From Actinobaculum sp. oral taxon 183 str. F0552 (GTDB lineage: Bacteria > Actinomycetota > Actinomycetes > Actinomycetales > Actinomycetaceae): a stretch of 64,000 nucleotides of DNA. The notes under the pieces were generated by a model, which saw nothing but the letters and a program-made list of their open reading frames with translations, was not told the origin of the DNA and searched no databases. The position numbers were made by a program, and so were the translations under genes. Where the stretch lies: positions 1 to 64,000 of the forward strand of contig NZ_KE951428.1 of NCBI RefSeq assembly GCF_000466165.1, given 5' to 3'. This document shows, one piece after another, positions 25,013 to 37,128 of this stretch. Each line of letters begins with the position of its first letter. The stretch's first letter is position 1.

Positions 25013-26608
25013 TTACCGGTCGAATCCCGGGAGGCGCCTGAGGACCTCGAGGTAGGAGACGAGGGCCCGCGCCCACGTCTCCTGCCCCATCCCGCGCGGG
25101 GCCTGGAGGTTGACCAGACGCTGCACGGCGATCGTCTGGGCCTCCGTGTACTTCAGGATGCCCTCCGCCCCGTGCCGGCGTCCGAGCCCGGAGGCCTTCA
25201 TCCCGCCCATGGGCGCGTCCAACGACGCCCATGCGGCGGCGTATCCTTCGTTGACGTTGACGGTCCCCGCGTGGATCCTCTTGGCGATTCGCACGCCTCG
25301 CCGCGCGTCGCGGGTCCAGACGGACGCGTTGAGCCCGTAGGCGGTGGCGTTCGCCAGGCGCACGGCCTCGTCCTCGCCGGAGACCGGATAGACGGCGACG
25401 ACGGGGCCGAACGTCTCCTCGGCGAACACGTCCATGTCCTCGGTGACCCCGGCCAGGATCGTGGGGGCGTAGCCCGCCGGGCAGGCTTGGGCGACCGCGT
25501 GGCCGCCCGCGAGGAGGCGGGCGCCCTTGCCGAGGGCGTCGCAGACGTGGGCGTCGACCTTGGCCAGGTGCCCGGGGTCGATGAGCGGCCCCATGTCCGC
25601 CTCCCAGTCCATCGTGCGGGCCACGCGCAGTTTTCCGGCCGCCCGCGCGAAGGCGGGGACGAAGCGGTCCCACACCCTTTCGTGGACGTAGACGCGTTCG
25701 ACGGACACGCACAGCTGGCCCGAATTCGAGAAGCACGCCTTGAGCGCGCCCGGCACCGCCCGGCCGAGGTCGGCGTCCTGGCAGACGATGAGAGGATTCT
25801 TTCCGCCGAGTTCGGCGGAGGCGGCCACGAGCCGGGCGCCGGCCTGGCTCGCCACCTGGGCTCCGGTGGCCGATGATCCAGTGAACATCAGGCAGTCGCA
25901 GGCTTCGACGAGGGGCGGTCCGAGCTCGGCTCCCTTGCCCGTGACCACTTGGAAGAGCCGGTGGTCCAGGCCTGCGCGGACCAGCAGGCTGCGCACGGCG
26001 AGGGCGGTGTGGGGCGTCTGGCTGTCCGGTTTGAGGATGACGGCGTTGCCCGCGGCGAGCGCCGCCAGTGCGTCCGAGGCTGCCAGGGTGAGGGGATAGT
26101 TCCAGGGCGCGATGACGCCCACGACGCCTTTGGGCTGGCGGTGTTCGACCGTGCGGGTCAGGGCGGGGACCAGGCCGCGGCGGCGGCGGTCGGCCAGGTG
26201 GCGCGCGGCCGTGTTCGCGTAGTAGCGGGCCGTCATGGCGACGTCGGCCACTTCCTCGAAGGCGTCGGCGCGCGCCTTGCCGCTCTCCCACTGCACGAGG
26301 TCGAGGAGCGCCCTGCGCTCGGCCAGGACGAGGTCGTGGAATGCCTTGAGGATGCGCGAACGGCGGGGCATCGGGGTGGCAGCCCATTCCCGCTGGGCCG
26401 TTCGCGCCCGGGCGGCGGCCGCGGCGACGTCCGCGGCCGTCTGGCGCGGGAGGGAGCCGATGAGGCTTCCCGTCAGACTGGAGCGGACGTCGAAGGCGGT
26501 CGGCGCTTCGGGCGACGGACCGGAGACGGCGAGGCTCTCCAGGGCCCGCCGTCCGCGCTCGTCAAGTGCGGCGAGGCCGGGGGCGTCGGCGTCGGAACGG
26601 TCGTCCAT
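25013..26608 (-). CDS. Aldehyde dehydrogenase, succinate-semialdehyde dehydrogenase type
   Basis: 531-residue NAD(P)-dependent ALDH. Oxyanion Asn in PWNYPLTL (about 171), glutamate of ELGGKNP (about 270) and catalytic Cys in NSGQLCVSVER (about 304) are all present, so the enzyme should be active. The sequence is nearest to the actinobacterial GabD2-type enzymes, but no GABA transaminase is nearby and substrate is inference. It is encoded 12 bp downstream of purL on the same strand and 9 bp upstream of the SDR gene. An N-terminal extension of about 40 residues precedes the family core. Confidence 0.85.
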   Translation of the reverse strand: MDDRSDADAPGLAALDERGRRALESLAVSGPSPEAPTAFDVRSSLTGSLIGSLPRQTAADVAAAAARARTAQREWAATPMPRRSRILKAFHDLVLAERRALLDLVQWESGKARADAFEEVADVAMTARYYANTAARHLADRRRRGLVPALTRTVEHRQPKGVVGVIAPWNYPLTLAASDALAALAAGNAVILKPDSQTPHTALAVRSLLVRAGLDHRLFQVVTGKGAELGPPLVEACDCLMFTGSSATGAQVASQAGARLVAASAELGGKNPLIVCQDADLGRAVPGALKACFSNSGQLCVSVERVYVHERVWDRFVPAFARAAGKLRVARTMDWEADMGPLIDPGHLAKVDAHVCDALGKGARLLAGGHAVAQACPAGYAPTILAGVTEDMDVFAEETFGPVVAVYPVSGEDEAVRLANATAYGLNASVWTRDARRGVRIAKRIHAGTVNVNEGYAAAWASLDAPMGGMKASGLGRRHGAEGILKYTEAQTIAVQRLVNLQAPRGMGQETWARALVSYLEVLRRLPGFDR

Positions 26609-26620
26609 GGCCGGAGTCTA

Positions 26621-28996
26621 TCAATCGAACAGGCCGCGCAACACGCCGTCAGAAACGGCGGCGAGTTCGGCGACGTCGAAGGCGAGCACCTCGTCGGAGC
26701 TTCCCGTCGGGCCTCCAGGATCCGACCCGGCGGCAAGTTGGATCGTGAGCAGCTCCCCGCCCGTCGTGCCGATTCGCACGGCCGGGACGCCCTCGGCCTC
26801 GGCCGCGCGCAGCACCAGGTCGAGATAGCCTTCGGACACGGCGAGCACCGCGCGGGCCTGCGACTCCGAGAAAAGCGCGGTGAAATCGTCGATCCCCGCC
26901 TCGTCGCACAGGGCCGTCAGATCGATCGATGCGCCGACCCCCGCCCGCACGGCCATGTCCGCGAGCGCCTGGACGAGGCCCCCGTTGGAGACGTCGTGCG
27001 CCGCGGCCAGGACGGGCCCGAGATCGCCGGTGTCGGCGTCGTGCAATGCCAAAAGCACGCGCCCCAACGCCATTTCCGCCTGAAGGTCCGCCTTCGGCGG
27101 CCTCCCGCCGAGATGCCCGTGGATCGCGCGCGCCCAGGCGGAGCCGTCGAGCTCGTCGCGGGTGCGGCCGAGCAGCACGACGGCGAGGCCGTCCTCCCTC
27201 CAGCCGGACGGCACAGCGGTGCGCACGTCGTCCATGACTCCGAGGACGCCGACGACGGGCGTCGGGTTGATCGACGAATCGACGCGGCCTTTCTCCTTGC
27301 CGTGCGAGTTGTAGAGCGAGACGTTTCCGCCGGTCACGGGCACGCCCATCTCCTTGCAGGCGTCCGCGAGCCCGGTTATCGCCTGGACGAGCTGCCACAT
27401 GGCGTCCGGGTCCTCCGGCGATCCGAAGTTCAGGCAGTCGGTGACGGCCAGGGGCTTCGCGCCCACGGTGCAGACGTTGCGGTACGCCTCGGCCAGCGCC
27501 TGGCGGGCGCCCTCGTACGGGTCGAGCTTCGTGTAGCGCCCGTTGGCGTCGGCGGACATCGCGATGCCCCGCCCGGTCTCCTCGTCGACGCGGATCACCC
27601 CGGCGTCGTCGGGCTGGGAAAGGGCCGTGTTCCCGCGGACGAACCTGTCATACTGGTCGGTCACCCAGCCCGCGCCCGCCTGATTCGGATCGGTGAGCAC
27701 GCGCAGGGCATGCTCGCGCAGCTCGGCCGGCGAACCGGGGCGGGAGAGCCGGTTCGCGCCGTCGGCGTTGAGCGCGTCCTGCCACTGCGGGCGGGCGTAC
27801 GGCCGCTCGTACGCGGGGCCTTCGTGGGCGACGGACCTCGGGTCGACGTCGACGATCCTGTGCCCGTGGTGGTCGATCGTCAGCCGCCCCGAGGAGTTGA
27901 CGGTCCCGATGACGGCGGCCTCGACCTCCCACTTGCCGACGACGTCCATGAACGCGTCGAGCCTGTCAGGGGCGACGACGGCCATCATCCGCTCCTGCGA
28001 TTCGCTCATGAGGATTTCCCCGGCGGTGAGCGTGGGGTCGCGCAGAAGAACGTTCTCCAGGTCCACGTGCATGCCGCCGTCGCCGTTGGAGGCGAGCTCG
28101 CTCGTGGCGCAGGAGATCCCGGCCGCCCCGAGGTCTTGGATTCCCAGAACGAGGCCCCCGGCGAAGAGCTCGAGGCAGCATTCGATGAGGACCTTCTCCA
28201 TGAACGGGTCGCCCACCTGCACGGAGGGCCGTTTGGCGGGCATGCCGTCCTCGAAGGCCTCGGAGGCGAGGATCGACGCCCCGCCGATGCCGTCGCCGCC
28301 GGTGCGCGCCCCGAAGAGCACCACCTTGTTGCCCTCGCCGGAGGCGTTGGCGAGGTGGACATCGCCGTGGCGCAGCACGCCTGCGCACAGGGCGTTGACG
28401 AGCGGATTCTCCTGGTAGGACGCGTCGAATTCGGTTTCCCCGCCGATGTTCGGCAGCCCGAGGCAGTTGCCGTATCCTCCGACGCCGGCGACGACGCCGT
28501 GCACAACGCGCGCCGTGTCCGCGTGGCCGACGTCGCCGAAGCGCAGCTGGTCCATGACCGCCACGGGGCGGGCCCCCATGGAGACGATGTCGCGCACGAT
28601 GCCGCCCACGCCGGTGGCCGCTCCCTGATACGGCTCGACGTAGCTCGGGTGGTTGTGCGACTCCACCTTGAAGGTGACGGCCCAGCCGTCGCCGATGTCC
28701 ACGACGCCGGCGTTCTCGCCCATGCCCACGAGCAGGCGCTCGCGCATCGCCTCCGTGGTCTTCTCGCCGAACTGGCGCAGGTGGACCTTCGAGGACTTGT
28801 ACGAGCAGTGCTCGGACCACATCACCGAGTACATGGCGAGCTCGGCGGCCGTTGGGCGCCTGCCGAGGATGCCTTTGATGCTCGCGTATTCGTCCTCTTT
28901 GAGCCCGAGCTCGGCCCAGGGCATGGGCTGGTCGGGGCTCGCCGCGGCTTCCTCGACGGTGTCGTAGCTTTCGTTGCGGTGCTCGGCCGAAGCCAT
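26621..28996 (-). CDS. purL: Phosphoribosylformylglycinamidine synthase subunit PurL
   Basis: Large subunit of the PurLQS complex; ATP-dependent amination of FGAR to FGAM using ammonia from PurQ. The length of 791 residues is that of the small PurL class, which needs separate PurQ and PurS, both encoded just upstream. Landmarks: [12 protein letters not shown] (about 58-69), [19 protein letters not shown] (about 112-130) and the second half repeat with [10 protein letters not shown]. The ATG at 28996 follows CAGGAGAATCC; the longer open frame upstream is not coding. A 182-bp gap to purQ holds a 14-bp tandem repeat. Confidence 0.96.
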   Translation of the reverse strand: MASAEHRNESYDTVEEAAASPDQPMPWAELGLKEDEYASIKGILGRRPTAAELAMYSVMWSEHCSYKSSKVHLRQFGEKTTEAMRERLLVGMGENAGVVDIGDGWAVTFKVESHNHPSYVEPYQGAATGVGGIVRDIVSMGARPVAVMDQLRFGDVGHADTARVVHGVVAGVGGYGNCLGLPNIGGETEFDASYQENPLVNALCAGVLRHGDVHLANASGEGNKVVLFGARTGGDGIGGASILASEAFEDGMPAKRPSVQVGDPFMEKVLIECCLELFAGGLVLGIQDLGAAGISCATSELASNGDGGMHVDLENVLLRDPTLTAGEILMSESQERMMAVVAPDRLDAFMDVVGKWEVEAAVIGTVNSSGRLTIDHHGHRIVDVDPRSVAHEGPAYERPYARPQWQDALNADGANRLSRPGSPAELREHALRVLTDPNQAGAGWVTDQYDRFVRGNTALSQPDDAGVIRVDEETGRGIAMSADANGRYTKLDPYEGARQALAEAYRNVCTVGAKPLAVTDCLNFGSPEDPDAMWQLVQAITGLADACKEMGVPVTGGNVSLYNSHGKEKGRVDSSINPTPVVGVLGVMDDVRTAVPSGWREDGLAVVLLGRTRDELDGSAWARAIHGHLGGRPPKADLQAEMALGRVLLALHDADTGDLGPVLAAAHDVSNGGLVQALADMAVRAGVGASIDLTALCDEAGIDDFTALFSESQARAVLAVSEGYLDLVLRAAEAEGVPAVRIGTTGGELLTIQLAAGSDPGGPTGSSDEVLAFDVAELAAVSDGVLRGLFD

Positions 28997-29059
28997 GGAT
29001 TCTCCTGTTCCGAGGGAGCGTCCGGCCCTAGGCGGGGCGGCGTCCCGAAGTGTGGGCGC

Positions 29060-29088
29060 TGGATTCTGTGAAACTGGATTCTGTGAAA
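29060..29088. repeat. Tandem 14-bp direct repeat between purQ and purL
   Basis: TGGATTCTGTGAAA occurs at 29060-29073 and again at 29075-29088, one base apart. The pair lies 64 bp before the purL start, in a spacer where purQ and purL are often closely linked. It could be a regulator site or replication slippage. Confidence 0.7.
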
Positions 29089-29178
29089 TGACGGCTGCGG
29101 GCGACGGCGTTCTCGATCGTGGGCGGCTGAGCCTCGGTTGAGTCTCGTGCACCGCGCGATCGAGATCCTCGTGCGCCG

Positions 29179-29871
29179 CTAGGCGAGAACCGATTCGAGG
29201 ACGGACGTGAAGAAGGTCAGCCCGTCGGTTCCCGAACGGAGCCCGCCGGCCCCGACCGGCCCGAAACCCGGTTCGACGGCGTGCTCGGGGTGCGGCATGA
29301 GCCCGACGACGTTCCCAGAATCGGAGGCGACCCCGGCGATGTCGTTGATCGAGCCGTTGGGGTTGACTCCGACGTATCGGAAGGCCACGCGCCCCTCGCC
29401 CTCCAGGCGGGCAACGGTTTCGGCGTCGGCCTGGAAGCACCCTTCGCCGTTCTTCAACGGAATCGTGATGACCTGCCCGCGCGTGAAACCGGAGGTCCAC
29501 GGCGTGTCCGCGTTCTCGACCGCAAGCTTTTGCTCGCGGCAGACGAAGCGCTGCCCCTCGTTGCGGACCAGCGCCCCGGGCAGCAGGTGCGCCTCGCACA
29601 GGATCTGGAATCCGTTGCAGATCCCCAGCACGGGCACGCCCTTGTCCGCCGCCTCGACGACGGCGGACATGACGGGGGCCAGCGCGGCTATGGCCCCGCA
29701 TCTGAGGTAGTCGCCGTAGGAAAAGCCGCCGGGCAGCACGACCGCGTCGACTCCCCCGACGTCGTCCGAGGCGTGCCACAGTGCGACGGGCGTGCCTCCG
29801 GCCAAGCGGACGGCGCGCGCGGCGTCGCCGTCGTCCAACGTTCCGGGAAACGTCACCACGCCGATCCTCAC
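29179..29871 (-). CDS. purQ: FGAM synthase glutaminase subunit PurQ
   Basis: Class I glutamine amidotransferase that supplies ammonia to PurL. The 230-residue protein has the nucleophile elbow GICNGFQ (about 88-94) with its Cys and the catalytic His/Glu pair in MPHPEH (about 195-200). [10 protein letters not shown] completes the active-site loop. The GTG start at 29871 overlaps the purS stop as GTGA, coupling translation. Confidence 0.95.
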   Translation of the reverse strand: MRIGVVTFPGTLDDGDAARAVRLAGGTPVALWHASDDVGGVDAVVLPGGFSYGDYLRCGAIAALAPVMSAVVEAADKGVPVLGICNGFQILCEAHLLPGALVRNEGQRFVCREQKLAVENADTPWTSGFTRGQVITIPLKNGEGCFQADAETVARLEGEGRVAFRYVGVNPNGSINDIAGVASDSGNVVGLMPHPEHAVEPGFGPVGAGGLRSGTDGLTFFTSVLESVLA

Positions 29872-30125
29872 CGCTCGCCCTCCGCAGCATAGACGGCGAC
29901 GACGTCCTCGATGATCGGATTAGAAAGGCTCGTCGCGGCGAGTTCGCGGGCAGACTCCAGATGCGCCTCGGTCACCGGCCCCTCCACGGAAAGCTGGAAA
30001 CGCTTGCCCTGCCGCACGTCCGTGAAGACGTCCACTCCGTGCCGAAGGAAGGCACCGCGCACGGCCTTGCCCTGCGGGTCGAGGATTTCAGGCTTCGGCA
30101 TGACTTCGACGATGATCAGCCCCAA
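29868..30125 (-). CDS. purS: FGAM synthase subunit PurS
   Basis: Small dimeric bridging subunit of PurLQS, 85 residues, the usual size. [12 protein letters not shown] (about 11-22) and the C-terminal [11 protein letters not shown] are typical. The start is TTG at 30125, preceded by AGGAGG with six-base spacing, which decides it. It leads the purS-purQ-purL string. Confidence 0.93.
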   Translation of the reverse strand: MGLIIVEVMPKPEILDPQGKAVRGAFLRHGVDVFTDVRQGKRFQLSVEGPVTEAHLESARELAATSLSNPIIEDVVAVYAAEGER

Positions 30126-30232
30126 GGGCTTCCTCCTGTCTCATAATTCAGGCATCACGTGATGCCTCGTGTCCATGATACGAGCGCAGGGTGGGAGCCG
30201 TCCGGCGGTCTTAGACTCCCCCGCCCCGGTTT

Positions 30233-31141
30233 TCACTGCCAGGCGCGGCCGGTGAGCCGCTCGTACACCTCGCAGTACCGTTCCCGCGTCTTCTCGACGA
30301 CGTCGTCGGGCAACTCCGGCGGACGGGCGCCCGAATTCGGGTCCCAGCCGGAACTCGGCGAGAGCAGCCAATCGCGCACGAACTGTTTGTCGAGTGACGG
30401 CTGAGGCTTGCCCGGTGCGTAGGAGCCGGCGATCCAGAACCGGGAGGAGTCGGGAGTGAGCGCTTCGTCGCCGAGGATGATCGCGCTCTCCCCCGAGTCG
30501 GTCGACACGCCGAATTCGAATTTCGTGTCGGCGATGATGATGCCTTTCTCAGCGGCGATTTCCCGGGCACGGGCGTAGGTCGCCACCGACTTCGCCCGCA
30601 GCTCGCGGGCGACTCCTTCTCCGACGCATTCGGTCACTTCGGCGAAAGTCATATTTTCGTCGTGCTGTCCGATCTGCGCTTTCGACGTCGGCGTGAAAAT
30701 GGGATACTCGAGGCGGGCGCATTCGAGGATCCCCGGCCGGAGTGCCAGCCCGCACACCGTCCCGGTTTTGCGGTATTCCTCCATTCCCGAGCCGGCGAGG
30801 TATCCGCGCACGATGCATTCGATGGGAAGCATGACCAGGCGTCGGGCGATCATGGCCCGTCCGACCACTTCCGGCGGGACGTCGGTCGACAGGACGTGAT
30901 TGGGGGTGATGTCGGCCAACTGTTCAAACCACCACAGGGACAATTGGGTGAGTATCTTGCCTTTGTCCGGGATCTCGGTCGGCAGCACGAAATCGTATGC
31001 GCTGATGCGGTCGGAAGCGACGATGAGGTAGGTGTCGGCTCCGCTATGAGCGCTCACCCCCGAAGGAACGTATACGTCGCGTACTTTTCCTGAATATACG
31101 TGGGTCCAGCCGCTCAGTTTCGCGATGCCGAGTCCGCTCAT
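30233..31141 (-). CDS. purC: SAICAR synthase (phosphoribosylaminoimidazole-succinocarboxamide synthase)
   Basis: Joins CAIR and aspartate with ATP to give SAICAR. 302 residues, the longer single-domain form common in actinobacteria and yeast-like enzymes. Visible landmarks: YSGKVRDVY (about 16-24) ATP-site start, VASDRISAYDFVLP, ECIVRGYLAGSGMEEY, and IADTKFEFGV near 170. The ATG at 31141 follows a GGAAGTGAG region at a rather long distance. It is separated from purS by 107 bp and from purD by about 110 bp, all same strand. Confidence 0.96.
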   Translation of the reverse strand: MSGLGIAKLSGWTHVYSGKVRDVYVPSGVSAHSGADTYLIVASDRISAYDFVLPTEIPDKGKILTQLSLWWFEQLADITPNHVLSTDVPPEVVGRAMIARRLVMLPIECIVRGYLAGSGMEEYRKTGTVCGLALRPGILECARLEYPIFTPTSKAQIGQHDENMTFAEVTECVGEGVARELRAKSVATYARAREIAAEKGIIIADTKFEFGVSTDSGESAIILGDEALTPDSSRFWIAGSYAPGKPQPSLDKQFVRDWLLSPSSGWDPNSGARPPELPDDVVEKTRERYCEVYERLTGRAWQ

Positions 31142-31251
31142 ACTTCACACTCACTTCCTAGTGGGTCCCCAGCACAGCATAATCGCTGCGCACGCGAATA
31201 GCACGAGTCGCCGATTTCCGTCCGCCAGGTGGACTCGCCCCGAGATGCCTC

Positions 31252-32514
31252 TCAACACGAGGAGTGGACGTCGGCGGCGATGTCGCCGCGGAAATGAGCT
31301 CCTTCGAGGTTGATTTTGCGCAGCGCTGCGTATGCTGCGTCGCGCGCCTCGGGGACGGACGGCCCGATTCCGACGGTGGCCAGCACGCGTCCGCCGGCGC
31401 TGACGATGCTCCCGTCCGGGCGCTCCTCGGTTCCTGCGTGGACGACGTAGGCGCCGTCCGTGGCCTCCGCCTCGCGCAGTCCCCGGACCGGATCTCCCGT
31501 CCGAGGAGCGCCGGGGTATCCCGCCGCGGCGAGCACCACCGTCACGGCGGAGGACTCCGACCAAGCGAGCACGGCCCCGCCGAGATCGCCGCAGGCCGCG
31601 TCGCGGAGAAGCCCCGCCAGCGGCGTGACGAGCCGGGCCAGGACGCACTGCGTCTCCGGATCGCCGAACCGGACGTTGAACTCCACGACCCTCAGTCCGC
31701 GCGAGGTGAGCGCGAGCCCGCAGTAGAGCAGTCCGACGAACGGAGTGCCGCGTCGGGCCATCTCGTCCACGACGGGCTGGGCCACCCTGGCGAGGACGTC
31801 CTCGGCCAAGTCGTCCGGAGCCCACGGCAGCGGCGAATACGCACCCATGCCGCCGGTGTTCGGCCCCTGGCCGCCGTCGTAGGCGCGCTTGAAATCCTGA
31901 GCGGGCTGCAGGGGAACCGCCACATGCCCGTCGCACAGGCAGAACAGGGACACCTCCGGCCCGTCGAGGAACTCCTCGATCACGACCGCCCCTCCCGGTT
32001 TGCCCAGACAGGCCCGTGCATGGGCGAGAGCCTCCTCCCGGGAGTCGGTGACCACGACTCCCTTCCCCGCGGCGAGGCCGTCGTCCTTGACGACGTGCGG
32101 CGGACCGAACTCAGCCAGCGCCGCCTCCGCCTCGGCCTCGGTGGAGCACACGCGCGCCGCTGCGGTGGGCACATGCGCGGCAGCCATGACGTCTTTGGCG
32201 AACGCCTTCGACCCCTCCAGTCTGGCCGCCGCGGCGGAAGGTCCGAAGACGGCGATCCCCCTGCTGCGCACGGCGTCGGCGACTCCGGCGACGAGAGGCG
32301 CCTCGGGCCCCACGACGACGAGGTCGATTCCCCGAGACGCAGCCAGATCGGCGACGGCTCGCCCGTCGAGGACGTCGACGGCGACGAGGTCGCCGAGCGC
32401 CGCCATACCGGGATTGCCGGGAGCGATGACGAGTGTGGAGACGGAGGGATCGCCGCTGAGCGCGCGGGCGATCGCGTGCTCACGTCCCCCGGACCCGAGG
32501 AGAAGGATGTTCAC
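31252..32514 (-). CDS. purD: Phosphoribosylamine-glycine ligase (GAR synthetase)
   Basis: Second step of purine synthesis: couples phosphoribosylamine to glycine with ATP. ATP-grasp protein of 420 residues with the N-terminal LLLGSGGREHAIA and KDDGLAAGKGVVV (ATP-grasp), and NVRFGDPETQ metal-binding region. The frame is open to a GTG at 32541, but GTG at 32514 gives VNILLLGSGG, matching the usual family N-terminus; neither has an ideal ribosome site, with AAAGG only one base before 32514. It is the first gene of the minus-strand purD-C-S-Q-L run. Confidence 0.94.
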   Translation of the reverse strand: MNILLLGSGGREHAIARALSGDPSVSTLVIAPGNPGMAALGDLVAVDVLDGRAVADLAASRGIDLVVVGPEAPLVAGVADAVRSRGIAVFGPSAAAARLEGSKAFAKDVMAAAHVPTAAARVCSTEAEAEAALAEFGPPHVVKDDGLAAGKGVVVTDSREEALAHARACLGKPGGAVVIEEFLDGPEVSLFCLCDGHVAVPLQPAQDFKRAYDGGQGPNTGGMGAYSPLPWAPDDLAEDVLARVAQPVVDEMARRGTPFVGLLYCGLALTSRGLRVVEFNVRFGDPETQCVLARLVTPLAGLLRDAACGDLGGAVLAWSESSAVTVVLAAAGYPGAPRTGDPVRGLREAEATDGAYVVHAGTEERPDGSIVSAGGRVLATVGIGPSVPEARDAAYAALRKINLEGAHFRGDIAADVHSSC

Positions 32515-32587
32515 GCCTTTAGGATACGTGAGACGGCGCACGCCCAGCCCGGCGCGTCCAGAAATAATCCAGAAAGGCGGAAAAGGC

Positions 32588-32623
32588 CGGTGTCCCCGCT
32601 TCCGTACGGAAGCGGGGACACCG
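32588..32623 (-). terminator. Terminator after PEP carboxykinase
   Basis: A 36-bp perfect palindrome: 18 bases CGGTGTCCCCGCTTCCGT followed by their exact complement. On the minus strand it continues into GCCTTTTCC, a T-run, so it ends the pckG transcript about 95 bases after the stop. Confidence 0.88.
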
Positions 32624-32717
32624 CATTGCCTCCACTCGCGAGGGCCCGGGCCGACGCGTAACCGGTTAGGGCGGGCCGGCCTCAGTCAGCCAAGGACCTG
32701 CGCTGCGAAGGCCCAGC

Positions 32718-34586
<1,869 letters not shown>

Positions 34587-34864
34587 CGCTGTTCCTTCCT
34601 TAGTGCGATGTGTTGCCTCGGCTGTGAGGCCTCGGCGCGATCAGCACATATTCTTCCAAAGGAGCCGATTCTTTCCCGTGCTTTTCGTCCCGGACGTGCG
34701 GCGTTTCACGTCGCGCGAAATGAGCGGAACGGCACCGATCCGAGGCCGTCGCTCCGAGGAGCCGCACACCCTCGGTCCGCCCGGGAAGGCCGCTGTGTCC
34801 TTCCCCATGGCCTCCCCGAGGAGCAGGCTGTCTAGTCCCTTCTTCGGCTTGGTAGTCTCAGGCC

Positions 34865-35887
34865 ATGAAAACGAAAGTACCGCGGGCACGCATGCTCGCG
34901 CTTTTCCTCCCCTTCCTCGTCGTCCTCGGCGGGTGCAGGTCGGAGGCCACTCTGGACGTGACCGATGGCGACCAGCAGACTTTGACCTTCGACATCGACT
35001 CGGAGATCGGATCCAACGACGGGACGATGTGCGAGAAGGCCAAGATGCAGCTCGAGGCGCAGAAAAGCGTGCTGGGAGAATCGACAACCGCTCCCGTTCC
35101 GGGCGCCAAGGGAGCCAGTTGCCGCATCACGTTGAAGCTCTCCAGCTCCTTGAAGCAACTGCTCTATTCGAAGAGCGGGGACAAAGTGACCGCAGAGATC
35201 CCCGGCCAGTTCTGGAGCAGCTTCAACTCGGCCTTCGCCGGAAAATCCGGCATAAGCCAGAGCGACCTGGAGTCCGCGAATTTCTCGATAACGTTCAAAC
35301 TGCCCGGCAAGGTGACCAAGGCCTCCGACGGCGGGAGAATCGACGGGAACAAGGTAACCTGGACCGATTACAAGATCGTCAGCAGAGGCATCAAGGCCGA
35401 GTCCGACTCCTCCGCGTCCGACGATTCCGCGACGGGTGACGACGACTCCACGTCGAGCGACCCCGGCGACGACGACTCTACGGCCCCCTCGAAGTCGAGC
35501 AAGACCGATTCGCCTGCTGCCGACGCGAAGGACGAATCCGACGACGGCGGCTTCCCCATGTGGGGGTGGATCGCGATCGGCGCCGGTGCGATCGTGGTGG
35601 TCGGTCTCATCGCATTCCTTCTGACGCGCAGGAAGGGCGACGACACCGGGTTCCCCGGTCCGGGATATCCGGGGGGAGTGCCTCCGGTGGGTCCGCAGTA
35701 CGGGCAGCCCGACGGATCCTTCGGCCAGCCCGCGCCTTACGACCAGCAAGCTCAGGGCTTCCAGGGATACGGGCAGCCCCCAGCCGGATACGGCCAGCAG
35801 AACGCAATGCCCGGCCAGCAGTTCCAAAACCCCGGCCAGCAATTCCAAAACCCCGGGAACAATCCTCAGAACCCCATGTACCCGTAG
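34865..35887 (+). CDS. LppM-like lipoprotein with C-terminal membrane helix (first of a tandem pair)
   Basis: 340 residues. A lipobox LGGC at about 21-24 after a hydrophobic signal predicts lipidation at Cys24. The surface domain (25-180) is beta-rich, like LppM/DUF3153-type proteins. A Ser/Asp-rich linker leads to a helix GGFPMWGWIAIGAG (about 231-252), then a basic stop and a Gly/Pro/Gln-rich cytoplasmic tail with GQ-repeats (QQFQNPGQQFQNPG). Having both a lipid anchor and a membrane helix is unusual. The second paralog starts 242 bp downstream with its own spacer and a terminator between them. Confidence 0.8.
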   Translation: MKTKVPRARMLALFLPFLVVLGGCRSEATLDVTDGDQQTLTFDIDSEIGSNDGTMCEKAKMQLEAQKSVLGESTTAPVPGAKGASCRITLKLSSSLKQLLYSKSGDKVTAEIPGQFWSSFNSAFAGKSGISQSDLESANFSITFKLPGKVTKASDGGRIDGNKVTWTDYKIVSRGIKAESDSSASDDSATGDDDSTSSDPGDDDSTAPSKSSKTDSPAADAKDESDDGGFPMWGWIAIGAGAIVVVGLIAFLLTRRKGDDTGFPGPGYPGGVPPVGPQYGQPDGSFGQPAPYDQQAQGFQGYGQPPAGYGQQNAMPGQQFQNPGQQFQNPGNNPQNPMYP

Positions 35888-35935
35888 AATCGACCTTTCC
35901 CGGCCTCAGCGAGGAAAGATCGAGGCCGCGTTACG

Positions 35936-35979
35936 AGCCGTAGGCGCATCCAAGCGCATTCGCCGCTGCGCCTACGGCT
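35936..35979 (+). terminator. Terminator after the first LppM-like gene
   Basis: Perfect 13-bp stem AGCCGTAGGCGCA with its complement around an 18-base loop, followed by TTCGTT, 49 bases after the stop. It separates the two paralogs transcriptionally. Confidence 0.8.
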
Positions 35980-36129
35980 TTCGTTGACTTCACTCCGTTT
36001 TCACTCGGCTTCGATTCGATTTCTCCATGGCCTTTCGGCGCCCTCATGCGTCAATGCACCGACAGGCGGCAGATGAGCCAGACTGCTGCAGACGGTGCGA
36101 ACCTCCATCCACCTTGCTAGGCTCAAAGC

Positions 36130-37128
36130 ATGAATTCGACAGCCCCCCGAAATACAACAGACACTAGACGGCGAGCACTGCCGCTGATCCTCCTATTTCC
36201 CGTTGCGATCGCTCTGAGCGCGTGCCGATCGACGTTCGCCTTCAACGCTTCCGACCCGAACAACGCCACCCTCGTCATCGAATTCGATACGGAGATCCGT
36301 GGCTCGACGGCCAAATGCAGCAGCTTGCAGCCTATACTGGACAGGCAGCGGAATTACATAGGCGAAGGAACCGTCGAGGAAGTCCCCGGATCGGTCGGAG
36401 CGGGCTGTCGCGTGACCTACAGCAAGTTCACAGCATTCGGCAGGGTCATGTTCATGAGGCAACGCGGCGACGAGATCACCGTGGAAATACCCAAGCCGTT
36501 CTGGGATGCCATCGTGACCCAGCTGAAGCAGGCCAACGTGCCGGAAAGCAGGTTCGCCTCCTTCAATTTCAACGTCACCTTCGAGCTTCCCTCGGACGTC
36601 CTCTCGGCTTCCGCCGGCGGGCAGATCAATGGGAAGAAGGTTTCGTGGAGCGGTTTCACCACCGTGCTCAACGGTATCCGGGCGGTTTCCAAGAATCCCT
36701 ACAGCACCGCCTATCCGTCGACTTCGCCTCACAGGACTCCCAGTCGCACACCTTCGAGGGCCCCTTCCAGCGTTTCCGCGGATTCATCCAAGGAAGAGGA
36801 CGGCGAGTCCGGTGGCTTCCCTGTGTGGGGATGGGTCGCCATCGGCGTCGGCGCTGGAGCAGCGCTCGTGGTGGTCATCGCCCTCATAGCGCGCAGGAGG
36901 AAAAACGGGAACGGCGGTCACCCGGGCTCCCACGGCGGGTTCCCCGGAGGCCTCCCACCGGCGGGGTCGCCTTTCGGACAATCCTACGGCCCCCAGCAGG
37001 CGCCGCCCGGCCCCGGCCAAGAGGCCCCGAATCCGTTCGGCTCCCCTTACGGCCAGACCGGACCGGGGGATACTTCGGCCTACGGGCACGGGCAGCAGCC
37101 CGGCCAATGGGGACCGGGCCAGCCCTGA
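36130..37128 (+). CDS. LppM-like lipoprotein with C-terminal membrane helix (second of a tandem pair)
   Basis: 332 residues, same plan as the upstream paralog: signal with lipobox LSAC (about 30-33), beta-rich domain with matching Cys near C-x-x-L and GAGCRVTYSKF, a Ser/Thr/Pro linker, helix GGFPVWGWVAIGVG (about 233-255), a basic RRRK stop and a Gly/Pro/Gln tail. Identity to the first copy is low in the outer domain but the WGW-AIG helix motif is shared. Function unknown; tails of this type occur in actinobacterial envelope proteins. It converges on purA. Confidence 0.8.
   Translation: MNSTAPRNTTDTRRRALPLILLFPVAIALSACRSTFAFNASDPNNATLVIEFDTEIRGSTAKCSSLQPILDRQRNYIGEGTVEEVPGSVGAGCRVTYSKFTAFGRVMFMRQRGDEITVEIPKPFWDAIVTQLKQANVPESRFASFNFNVTFELPSDVLSASAGGQINGKKVSWSGFTTVLNGIRAVSKNPYSTAYPSTSPHRTPSRTPSRAPSSVSADSSKEEDGESGGFPVWGWVAIGVGAGAALVVVIALIARRRKNGNGGHPGSHGGFPGGLPPAGSPFGQSYGPQQAPPGPGQEAPNPFGSPYGQTGPGDTSAYGHGQQPGQWGPGQP

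Noticed and set aside
25949-29071. 1040-codon open frame antisense to purL and the ALDH gene
   Set aside because: No protein features; purL and ALDH motifs are intact on the other strand.
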